Shown here piece by piece: positions 7,380 to 14,669 of a DNA stretch of 24,346 nt. The notes under the pieces are model-generated. The model had not been told where the DNA came from, searched no databases, and saw nothing but the letters and a program-made list of their open reading frames with translations. Location: assembly GCA_946630765.1 (NCBI GenBank), contig CAMOZF010000001.1, positions 1 through 24,346 on the forward strand, written 5' to 3'. The DNA is from an uncultured Lachnospiraceae bacterium (GTDB lineage Bacteria > Bacillota_A > Clostridia > Lachnospirales > Lachnospiraceae). The first letter of the stretch is position 1, and the number at the start of each line of letters is the position of its first letter. A program made the position numbers and the translations under genes.

Positions 7380-7415
7380 CAACAACAAACGGGGCCGTTT
7401 TTGTACCGGCCCCGT
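7380..7415 (-). terminator. Terminator/attenuator between binding-protein and esterase genes
   Basis: A perfect 9-bp stem, ACGGGGCCG with CGGCCCCGT, and a 9-base loop are followed on the minus strand by TTTGTTGTT. The T-run is interrupted, so partial read-through into the esterase gene is likely. This would give more transport than esterase transcript. Confidence 0.7.
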
Positions 7416-7459
7416 CTTCCTCCCGGAACGCAGCCGGGTTTATTCAGCTCTGCTGTGGA

Positions 7460-9064
7460 TTATTTTGCAAGCCATGCCTGGAACTGGGTGTTCATTTCGG
7501 CAATGACTTCGTCGATGCCGGCATTCTTCAGTTCCGCCTTGAACTCTTCATTGTAGGATTCCACGTCAGCCTGGCCGAACAGGAGAGCCGGTCTGTACTG
7601 GTCTACAACCGCACGGCAGGCGGTCCACTGATCGTAGACGTTCGTCGGATCGAATACAAAGCCCATGGCCTTCGAATACTTGATGCTGGAATCGGTCCAG
7701 AGGGCCTGCATATCCGTGAAGTATTCCTTATAGTCGGTCTGGAAAGGATAGCCGAGGCACTCATTTGCGTACCACCAGCAGCCGCCGCAGTTCCAGCCGT
7801 TTTCATCCGGGGTGGACTTGCCTTCCGGATACCAGGCGCAGCCGTTCTCATCGACAACGTAGGTCTCGTCCTTGATACCGTAGCAGATAAAGTTGTGAAC
7901 GTTCGCATCCGTGTACATCAGCGCAAGGAGCTTCATCGCAGCATCCGGGTATTTGCAGACCTGAGAAATCTGCCAGCCGGTATATACGCAGGAGTTGTCG
8001 CCGATCAGGTCGGTCAGCTGCATGCTGATGGTTTCGTAGTTGGTCATCTGAGCCTGCATCAGGGACTGAGCATACTGGGTGCTGAATGCTTCGTAGCCGA
8101 TCGCACCGCAGACGCCGCTGTTCAGGAGGCTGGTGTTGATGGAGGTGTTCAGCGGATCGTCTACAAGATATCCCGCATCAGCCCAGCGCTTGCACATCTT
8201 GATGTACTCGAGCCACTCATCGGTCTCGTAGTAGTTGACGATTTCCGTGGAATTGATGCCGCGGTCGGGAATAAGAACGCCGACCAGCTTGTCGTCGCCG
8301 AGGTTGTCAACGCCCATCAGGGGACGAAGGAAGGTATCCGCCTGCCATGCCAGATCCGGATGAGCGGCTTCGGCCTTAGCCATGATCTCTTCCATCTGCT
8401 CGATGGTGATGCGGGTGTCTGCAAGGTCCATCACGCCGAGTTCCTCGGCGATGTCTTTACGAAGAGACCAGACGGAGAAGTTTGAGAAACTGTCCGCTCC
8501 GGGGATGGAATAGCATTCGCCGTTGACTTCGCAGTACTCATAGGCGGGCGCTGGGAACAGCTGCCAGACTTCGGGGTAGATCTCTTTGTACTTTTCAAGG
8601 CTGATGATCTGCTCGTTGTTGACCATGTCACGAGGAGTGGAATAGAATCTCCATCCGAACAGGTCGATGCCGTTGTCGGGGTCGGTAAGCATCAGGGTCA
8701 GCTGGGTTGCGCGCTCACCGAAGTTCAGGCAGTAGAGGTCCGCCTTGACACCTGCGTTGATGGAAACGAGGTAATCGTTCAGAGCTGCTTCAACTTCCGC
8801 TTCCTTCGATCCGCCGAAGACTTCCACGCGAACCGTGGGCCAGTTGTTCGGATCCGGATCGACATAAAGTTCGCCGTCCCGAAGTTCGCCGCTTTCGGTT
8901 GCAGGCGCAGCGGTGTCATCTGCCACTTTCGTCTCGGCGTCCGCTTTCTTGGTCTCGCCGCCGGCAGCCGCCGTTGTTGTCCCCGAGTCTTTAGCCGTAC
9001 ATGCAGAAAGTGCGCCGACAGCCAGGACAAGCACCAGGATCAGTGCCATGATTCTCTTTTTCAC
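7460..9064 (-). CDS. Extracellular sugar-binding lipoprotein (LplA-like), copy 1
   Basis: 534 residues. A lipoprotein signal peptide (MKKRIMAL, hydrophobic core, lipobox LSAC with Cys22) is followed by a Thr/Ala/Lys-rich linker of about 40 residues and then the binding domain. The C-terminal region with TYVVDENGCAWYPEG and aromatic-rich WWY segments resembles the DUF3502-containing group of oligosaccharide-binding proteins that pair with LplB/LplC permeases. It would capture oligosaccharides at the membrane surface for the two permeases encoded just upstream. The start is GTG at 9064 with AAAGGAGG 7 bases away; longer frames extend into the permease gene and lack a signal. It is colinear and clearly paralogous with the lipoprotein at 14670. 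A cre-like site sits 53 bases upstream. Confidence 0.95.
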   Translation of the reverse strand: MKKRIMALILVLVLAVGALSACTAKDSGTTTAAAGGETKKADAETKVADDTAAPATESGELRDGELYVDPDPNNWPTVRVEVFGGSKEAEVEAALNDYLVSINAGVKADLYCLNFGERATQLTLMLTDPDNGIDLFGWRFYSTPRDMVNNEQIISLEKYKEIYPEVWQLFPAPAYEYCEVNGECYSIPGADSFSNFSVWSLRKDIAEELGVMDLADTRITIEQMEEIMAKAEAAHPDLAWQADTFLRPLMGVDNLGDDKLVGVLIPDRGINSTEIVNYYETDEWLEYIKMCKRWADAGYLVDDPLNTSINTSLLNSGVCGAIGYEAFSTQYAQSLMQAQMTNYETISMQLTDLIGDNSCVYTGWQISQVCKYPDAAMKLLALMYTDANVHNFICYGIKDETYVVDENGCAWYPEGKSTPDENGWNCGGCWWYANECLGYPFQTDYKEYFTDMQALWTDSSIKYSKAMGFVFDPTNVYDQWTACRAVVDQYRPALLFGQADVESYNEEFKAELKNAGIDEVIAEMNTQFQAWLAK

Positions 9065-9116
9065 AATCGTTCCTCCTTTTAAAAAAGTTCTTGAAATTTT
9101 ATCTCCTGCAAAGAAC

Positions 9117-9130
9117 CGAAAACGTTTCCT
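9117..9130. promoter_or_regulatory. cre-like site upstream of the binding-protein gene
   Basis: The near-palindrome CGAAAACGTTTCCT carries the AAACGTTT core of catabolite-responsive (CcpA) and other LacI-family operators. It lies in the 94-bp gap between the second permease and the binding-protein gene. There the cluster may have an internal start or be subject to roadblock control. No good promoter is evident beside it. Confidence 0.4.
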
Positions 9131-9158
9131 GATTCTCCGCTGTAAGATCACTGTATCA

Positions 9159-10046
9159 TCATCCCTTGATGCCGCCCACGACGATGCCGCGGACGAAGGC
9201 CTTCTGGAAGAAGGGATAGGCAATCATGATCGGGACAACGGAAATGACCGCGATGGCCATCCGGATCCCGAGCGTCGGGATGGATTTTGCAAATTCGCCG
9301 AGCTGCGCGTTCGCGTTGTCCTTCAGGAACTGGGCGTTGGACTGCATGACATTCAGCACGAGCTGGATCGTGTAGAGATCCGTCCTTCTCGGGAGGTAGT
9401 ATATACCGTTGATCCAGTCGTTCCAGTAAGCCAGCGCGCTGAACAGCGACAGGGTTGAAATCATCGGTTTACTAAGCGGGATGCAGATCCTGAAGAGAAT
9501 TCCGATCTGCGTACAGGAGTCCATTTCCGCGGCTTCCTGCAGCTCAATCGGCACATTCGTCGTGAAGTAGGTCCGCATCAGGATGACGTTGAAGGCCGAG
9601 AGCAGCAGGTTCGGGCAGATCAGGCCGAAAAGCGTGTCGCTGACCTTCATGAAGCGGCTCCATACGATGTAGGACGGGATCATGCCGCCGGAGAACAGCA
9701 TCGTAAAGAAAACGAAGAACGAGAAGAAGGCGCGTCCCGGGAGGTCTTTCCTGGAGAGCAGGTATCCCAGCATCATCGTCAGGAAAATATTGGTCGTCAT
9801 GCCGACCGCGGTGATCAGGATCGTCAGTCCGTAAGCTTTGATGATCTTGGTGCTGCCCATGAACAGATAGCGGTATGCGGCGAAATCCACATCCCTCGGA
9901 AGGAAGGAGTAGCCGTATTTCAGAATCGTATCATCGGAAGTTACCGAAGACGACAGCAGCAGCACGAACGGAAGGATGCACGCAAGCGACAGTATGATCA
10001 TCAGTATATTGGAAAAAATCCGGAATCCTTTTCCTTTGCCGGCCAT
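9159..10046 (-). CDS. Sugar ABC transporter permease, LplC/YtcP type
   Basis: 295 residues with six predicted membrane helices, the first at about residues 10-32. The cytoplasmic EAA loop reads EAAEMDSCTQIGILFRICIP, where the MalG-like CUT1 family binds the ATPase. It ends in the VGGIKG tail typical of YtcP/LplC. It would form the channel heterodimer with the upstream permease. ATG at 10046 with AGGAGG 7 bases away; only 15 bp separate it from the preceding permease gene, so the two are co-translated. No ATPase gene is present in the window; CUT1 systems of this kind commonly use a shared MsmK/UgpC-type ATPase encoded elsewhere. Confidence 0.95.
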   Translation of the reverse strand: MAGKGKGFRIFSNILMIILSLACILPFVLLLSSSVTSDDTILKYGYSFLPRDVDFAAYRYLFMGSTKIIKAYGLTILITAVGMTTNIFLTMMLGYLLSRKDLPGRAFFSFFVFFTMLFSGGMIPSYIVWSRFMKVSDTLFGLICPNLLLSAFNVILMRTYFTTNVPIELQEAAEMDSCTQIGILFRICIPLSKPMISTLSLFSALAYWNDWINGIYYLPRRTDLYTIQLVLNVMQSNAQFLKDNANAQLGEFAKSIPTLGIRMAIAVISVVPIMIAYPFFQKAFVRGIVVGGIKG

Positions 10047-10061
10047 GTGATGCCTCCTTTC

Positions 10062-11006
10062 TCAGAACAGTGCGCTGTCCGGTTCGATCTTCCGGACAAT
10101 CAGGTTCGTAATCATGACAAGGACGAATCCGAGGATGGACTGCAGGAAGCCGGATGCCAGAGATCTTCCGACGTCGTGGTCCTGCATCAGTGCCCGGAAC
10201 ACGTAGGTGTCGATCGTCGTCGTGACCGGGTACAGGGGGCCCGTATCCATCGGGACCTGATAGAAAAGTCCGAAGTCGGATGCGAACATCCTGCCGAGGC
10301 TCATGATCGTAAGGATGATGACGGTCGGCTTCAGGAGCGGAAGCGTGATCTTCGTAATCTGCTGCCATACGGTAGCGCCGTCCACAACAGCCGCCTCATA
10401 GTAGCTCTTGTCGAAACCGATGATGGTTGCGTAATAGACGATGCTGGAGAAGCCGAACCCCTTCCAGAGATGAGCAATCGTCAGGATGACCGGCCAGTAT
10501 TTCGGCTGTGTATACCAGTTGATGCCCTCTCCTTTCAGCGGAATCAGGATGGTGTTGTTGACAAAGCCGTTTTTCGCGGAAAGGAATGCGAAAACGATGT
10601 AGCCGACAAGGACCATGCTGACCAGGTGCGGGATCAGGATGACCGTCTGGTACACCTGACGCGCTTTGGTGCTCCGCACTTCCCCGAGAACAATTGCGAC
10701 AAAAATCGAAAATAACGTTCCGAGGAGCATGAAGACCAGATTGTAAAGGACGGTGTTCCGGAACATGATTCCCGCCCACTTCGAGGAGAACAGGTAGGTG
10801 AAATTGCTGATGCCGTTCCATGGGCTTTTGAACACGCCTTTTGCAAAACTGTACTTTTTGAACGCCAGACTCAGTCCGACCATCGGCATGTAGTTGTTGA
10901 TGATCAGATAAGCGAACGAAGGGATCGCAAGAAGATAAATGAACAGATACTTCCTGACCCGCTTCTTTACCGGGACTTTTCCGGGTTTCAATAAATTGTA
11001 TGCCAC
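10062..11006 (-). CDS. Sugar ABC transporter permease, LplB type
   Basis: 314 residues from the GTG at 11006. Six membrane helices, and an EAA loop reading YEAAVVDGATVWQQITKITL followed by PLLKP, place it with the LplB/YteP permeases of CUT1 oligosaccharide importers. I prefer the GTG at 11006 because GGGAGGG lies exactly 7 bases upstream; an in-frame ATG at 11042 would add 12 polar residues and has only a distant AAGGAT. It is the first gene of the minus-strand cluster, transcribed away from the sensor-kinase operon across the shared control region 11007-11304. The likely role is one half of the membrane channel that imports oligosaccharides delivered by the lipoprotein encoded two genes downstream. 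Confidence 0.94.
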   Translation of the reverse strand: MAYNLLKPGKVPVKKRVRKYLFIYLLAIPSFAYLIINNYMPMVGLSLAFKKYSFAKGVFKSPWNGISNFTYLFSSKWAGIMFRNTVLYNLVFMLLGTLFSIFVAIVLGEVRSTKARQVYQTVILIPHLVSMVLVGYIVFAFLSAKNGFVNNTILIPLKGEGINWYTQPKYWPVILTIAHLWKGFGFSSIVYYATIIGFDKSYYEAAVVDGATVWQQITKITLPLLKPTVIILTIMSLGRMFASDFGLFYQVPMDTGPLYPVTTTIDTYVFRALMQDHDVGRSLASGFLQSILGFVLVMITNLIVRKIEPDSALF

Positions 11007-11130
11007 TTTTTTACCCTCCCGCTTATTCTCAGGGTTATCCATCCGTCAAAATATCCTTCTCCGGACGGCTCTCATGCTGAAATCATACTCCATTGCGGAG
11101 GAATTCAATATCAAAAATTTTTCCAGTCTT

Positions 11131-11160
11131 ATCATAAAAATGAACCAGAAGCGGAAATTT
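11131..11160 (-). promoter_or_regulatory. Candidate promoter and activator box for the permease operon
   Basis: On the minus strand the box AAATTTCCGCTTCT (11160-11147) precedes TATGAT (11136-11131) by 10 bases. There is no good -35, as expected for an activated promoter. Transcription near 11124 would give a leader of about 118 bases before the GTG at 11006. Another TATGAT closer to the gene is possible. Confidence 0.42.
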
Positions 11161-11232
11161 ACGCCGCATCCCCTGCGGGTATCAGAAACCGACTTCCCTG
11201 TCTCCAGGTTGCTTTTTACTATGAAGATCGTT

Positions 11233-11271
11233 GAATTTTCGCTTCTAAATCTGTCCCTGATATGCTACACT
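11233..11271 (+). promoter_or_regulatory. Candidate promoter and activator box for the sensor-kinase operon
   Basis: The extended -10 TGCTACACT (11263-11271) is preceded by the box GAATTTTCGCTTCT (11233-11246), an inverted copy of the one at 11147-11160. The -35 region is poor. Transcription would begin near 11278, only about 27 bases before the kinase start codon. Confidence 0.5.
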
Positions 11272-11304
11272 GGTAAACAGAAGCAAAATGTTCCCTATAT
11301 TATA

Positions 11305-13041
11305 ATGGTCAAAAAAATGAAAAGAAAAAATACGAAGCGCCGCAGCCTGAAAGTCCTCGCGCTGCGGCTGTGGGTTATCATCTCCGCCGCGCTTCTTCTG
11401 TTCTTTCTTCTCTTTGCCCTGATTTTCATCCGGAGCAATCAGAATGAAGTGCGGCAGGCCAACAGGATTCTGTCGGAGCATTATTCGGAAAGAATGGACG
11501 CGGACATCCGCAGAATGTCCGATTTTGTCGATGAAATGTACGTCAACAACGTCTTCTTCCACCGGCTCGTCTGGTATACGCTCGATGATTACGACTGGAT
11601 TGACAATACCTGGCATATCCAGTCCACCCTGAAGGAAAAAACCAGCGGCATGAATTTTTCGGGCGGACATTTTTACTATGACGCCGCCCATGATTCCCTG
11701 CGAAGCGCTTTCAGCGCGGACAGCGAGGATTCCCTTCTCGGAGACCGTCTGCTCCCCTGGATGCGGGAACGGGCAATTACGACGGACGGCAGCGGTTTTC
11801 TCAGTTCGAACGATCATATCTGGTATGTGCGCTTTAAGGGACTCCGTGGCAAGTATCTCGGTTTCCTGATCGATCTGAGCGCCTATATCGGCGCGGACGG
11901 ATCGGAAGGCGTCGTCTATCTGGACGGCAGCAACCGGGTCGTATGCAGGTCGGGAGACATCGAGATCCCGGACGCCAGCATTTCCGCCCTCGTCAGACAG
12001 GGAAGCGAAGTTCGTGTCAGGAACCTCTATATGAACCTTTCCGAGCTCAGTTCCTCTCCGCTCAAGATCGTGACCGCAAGCGAACAGGACACCCTTTCAG
12101 CGGTTCTCCGGCGTCCGGATTTTCTGAGCATGATGGTGCTCCTTCCGGTGACAGCCTTCTTTCTTCTGGTCTATCTCTACCGGCTGCACAGCAGGGCGCT
12201 CCTGATACCGACACAGCATATCCTCCGGAAAGTCGAGGAAATGAGAAACGATCCCAAAGCGGAGGAAACGCAGGAAGACACCGGAAGCGGCATCGGGGAA
12301 ATCGAGGAATATCAGGCCATCAACGACCAGATTGACCGTCTTCTTCAGGAAATCGATGCGCTCTCGGAGGCCAGGCACCGTGAAGAACTGAATACGAAAA
12401 ACGCGCTTCTTCAATACTATCAGCTGCAGATCGACCCGCATTTCTACCTGAACTGCCTGAATTCGATCAGCAGCCTCCTGCAGAACCGGACGCCGGAAAT
12501 CGCAAACGACATGATCATGGCGCTCTCTTCCCATTTCCGTTATGTTTTCCAGTCGTCGCGCACCCTCGTAACGGTTTCCGAGGAACTGCGGGAGCTCCAG
12601 AATTATACAAGCATCTACTCGATCAAGGGCGGGGTTCCGATCCTCCTCTCGACCGATGTCCCCGACCGCCTGATGAATGTCCGGATTCCGATCCTCGCGA
12701 TCCAGACCTTTGTGGAAAATTCCATCAAGCACGTGACAAAAAAAGGACGGATCCTGTCCGTCCGCGTTCAGGTGTTCGAAGATCCGGAGGCGCATCTGCT
12801 CGTCCTCCGCATTACCGACAACGGGCCCGGGTACCCTGATAATCTTCTGCAGGAACTGAACCGGAAAATCGACGATTATAACTTCGACGCCGAGCATGTC
12901 GGCATCCTGAACCTGAAATACCGCTGCCGGCTGCTGTACGAGGAAAAGGCGCATTTTTCCTTCTACAACGCACCTGCGGGCGGCGCCGTATCGGAAATCA
13001 CCATACCGTCGGATCCGATGTGTCCGGCGGAGGAGTCTTAA
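11305..13041 (+). CDS. Sensor histidine kinase, YesM type
   Basis: 578 residues. Membrane helix 1 (about 18-43), an extracytoplasmic sensor region (about 44-270), helix 2 (about 273-294), a HAMP-like linker, then the LytS/YesM-type kinase core. The phospho-accepting His379 is in QIDPHFYLNCLNSI, the ATPase has an N-box FVENSIKH (Asn472), a G1 box DNGPGYP and a GILNLKYR segment. Such kinases sense extracellular sugars, often through a binding protein, and phosphorylate the adjacent regulator. The ATG at 11305 lacks a clear Shine-Dalgarno; an ATG four codons later (11317) is possible. A five-codon frame (11288-11305) ends in TAATG over the start. The stop is one base from the regulator's ATG, so the pair is translationally coupled. 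Confidence 0.94.
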   Translation: MVKKMKRKNTKRRSLKVLALRLWVIISAALLLFFLLFALIFIRSNQNEVRQANRILSEHYSERMDADIRRMSDFVDEMYVNNVFFHRLVWYTLDDYDWIDNTWHIQSTLKEKTSGMNFSGGHFYYDAAHDSLRSAFSADSEDSLLGDRLLPWMRERAITTDGSGFLSSNDHIWYVRFKGLRGKYLGFLIDLSAYIGADGSEGVVYLDGSNRVVCRSGDIEIPDASISALVRQGSEVRVRNLYMNLSELSSSPLKIVTASEQDTLSAVLRRPDFLSMMVLLPVTAFFLLVYLYRLHSRALLIPTQHILRKVEEMRNDPKAEETQEDTGSGIGEIEEYQAINDQIDRLLQEIDALSEARHREELNTKNALLQYYQLQIDPHFYLNCLNSISSLLQNRTPEIANDMIMALSSHFRYVFQSSRTLVTVSEELRELQNYTSIYSIKGGVPILLSTDVPDRLMNVRIPILAIQTFVENSIKHVTKKGRILSVRVQVFEDPEAHLLVLRITDNGPGYPDNLLQELNRKIDDYNFDAEHVGILNLKYRCRLLYEEKAHFSFYNAPAGGAVSEITIPSDPMCPAEES

Positions 13042-13042
13042 G

Positions 13043-14644
13043 ATGAATATACTGGTTATTGATGACGAACCCCTGATTCTGAAAACCGTCTGCACGCAGC
13101 TTTCGGAGATGCATCTTCCGTTTGAGCGGATCGACACCGCGGGTTCCGCGGAAGAAGCAAGGCTCCGCGCCCGGGAAAGGTCCTATGAGATCTTCCTGTG
13201 CGATATCGTCATGCCCGAAGAAGACGGGATTTCCTTCGTCAAATGGGCGCTCCCGCTCTTCCCGGACGCCAAGTTCATTTTTCTCACGGCGCATGCGGAT
13301 TTTGACTACATGAAGGAAGCAATCTCGATGCAGAGCTTCGATTATGTCCTCCAGCCAGTCTCCAGGGAAGACCTCCAGGCCGTGATCGAGCGGGCGATTC
13401 ACCAGCTTTCGATCGAGGAGAAGAACCGGCGGCTCATGGAAAAAGGCAGCTTCTACGAAGATCACGAAGCGGAAATCCTGGAGGGGAATTCCATCCGCTA
13501 CCTTCTCGGGCTGTCGCAGGACGCCAGCTTCTTAAGGGAGCTTCTCGAGAGCGTTTTCTCCGGCATTTCCGACGACGACTGTTACTTTATCTACTATGTG
13601 CAGATGCTTTCGGAAAGCCCGATCCTGAACCAGAACGATCTTTCGCTCTTCCGTTCCATTTTTTATAACGTCACCAATGAGACCTTCGAGCCGCTCGGGC
13701 TCCCGAACGCGCTGCTTCTTCGAAACGACCGCTCGGGGGATTTCTTCGGCATCGTGAAGTTCTCCGTCGAAAACGAGCCGGAGTATTCGGAATTTCTCCA
13801 GCGGCTGTCGGAGCTCCGGGGCTTTTTTGACCGGCTGCTGAACCTGAAAATCGCGGTCTATGCCGGAAGGATCTCCTATCTGGAGGACCTTCCGATGACC
13901 GTTTCCGAGATTCAGGAGGAGCTTCAGAACAATGTCCGGAAAGCCAGCTACGTCTATCAGGCCGGCGACCTGAGCTCCCTGTCCGCGGGTTCCCATTCGT
14001 TTGACCAGGAATCAGCCGTCTGGAAGTCCCTGATCCAGAAAAACCGTCTCCGGGACCTCCGGGACAGTTTCTTCCGGTACCTGGACTACCATACGGCCCG
14101 CGGATCCGTCAACCGGGAGTTCATGGCCCGCTTCCACCAGCGGGCTTCCGAGCTGATTCTCGGCTACATGGTCAGCGAAGACATCCCGAGCACCGAAGTG
14201 TTTGATGAAAAGCTGTCCTACTATGATTTCCTGTACTGCTTTGACACGGTATCCCACCTGAAGGAAAGCCTGGATTATGTCTTTGACCGTCTGTATGAGC
14301 GCGTCGATATTCCCGGCGAGGAAACCGTCCAGAAGACCATCCGTTATATCCGGAACCATATCGACCAGGAAATCCTCGTCACGGAAATCGCCGAATACGT
14401 CAGCCTGAACCCCGTCTACCTGACCCGGGCTTTCAAGAAGGCGACCGGATATTCGCTGAAGCGTTTTATCGAAAACGAAAAAATCGAAGCCGCCAAGAAC
14501 CTGCTTGCGACGACGGACCTGTCGATCTCGGTGATCTCCGGGCATGTCGGTTATGCCAACTACAGCAATTTCACGCGTTCCTTTAAACTTCTCACCGGAC
14601 TGACCCCTTCCGAATACCGGGAACAGAACGGACAGAAACAATAA
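13043..14644 (+). CDS. Response regulator with AraC-type DNA-binding domain, YesN type
   Basis: 533 residues. The receiver domain (1-125) has acidic residues Asp7-Asp8, the phospho-site Asp54 in CDIVMP and Thr82 in FLTAHAD. The lysine normally found in the L-K-P motif is replaced by Gln104 (VLQPVS). A long middle region (about 130-420) of unknown fold follows, as in YesN proteins. The C-terminal 100 residues carry two helix-turn-helix units, including VTEIAEYVSLNPVYLTRAFK and the VGYANYSNFTRSFK-TG-TPSEYR signature of AraC proteins. It is the partner of the kinase encoded one base upstream, with GGAGGAG as ribosome site, and is the best candidate to bind the paired boxes in the divergent control region. 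The Lys-to-Gln change could weaken or alter phospho-switching. Confidence 0.95.
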   Translation: MNILVIDDEPLILKTVCTQLSEMHLPFERIDTAGSAEEARLRARERSYEIFLCDIVMPEEDGISFVKWALPLFPDAKFIFLTAHADFDYMKEAISMQSFDYVLQPVSREDLQAVIERAIHQLSIEEKNRRLMEKGSFYEDHEAEILEGNSIRYLLGLSQDASFLRELLESVFSGISDDDCYFIYYVQMLSESPILNQNDLSLFRSIFYNVTNETFEPLGLPNALLLRNDRSGDFFGIVKFSVENEPEYSEFLQRLSELRGFFDRLLNLKIAVYAGRISYLEDLPMTVSEIQEELQNNVRKASYVYQAGDLSSLSAGSHSFDQESAVWKSLIQKNRLRDLRDSFFRYLDYHTARGSVNREFMARFHQRASELILGYMVSEDIPSTEVFDEKLSYYDFLYCFDTVSHLKESLDYVFDRLYERVDIPGEETVQKTIRYIRNHIDQEILVTEIAEYVSLNPVYLTRAFKKATGYSLKRFIENEKIEAAKNLLATTDLSISVISGHVGYANYSNFTRSFKLLTGLTPSEYREQNGQKQ

Positions 14645-14669
14645 TCTGGAAATCCATTCAGGAGGTTTC

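Noticed and set aside
7344..7388. Upstream TTG start for esterase copy 1
   Set aside because: It adds 15 residues not seen in the other two copies, and the ATG at 7343 matches their N-termini.
9065..9223. 53-residue upstream extension of the first binding lipoprotein
   Set aside because: It overlaps the permease gene and would hide the signal peptide; the GTG at 9064 has an ideal ribosome site.
11164..11180. CCGCA-TCCCC-TGCGG inverted repeat in the divergent region
   Set aside because: Only 5-bp arms, no placement relative to either promoter that suggests function; probably chance.
10939..11304. Upstream extension of the sensor-kinase frame
   Set aside because: It runs antisense into the LplB gene and through the divergent promoter region, and would bury the N-terminal membrane helix behind 122 residues unlike any kinase.
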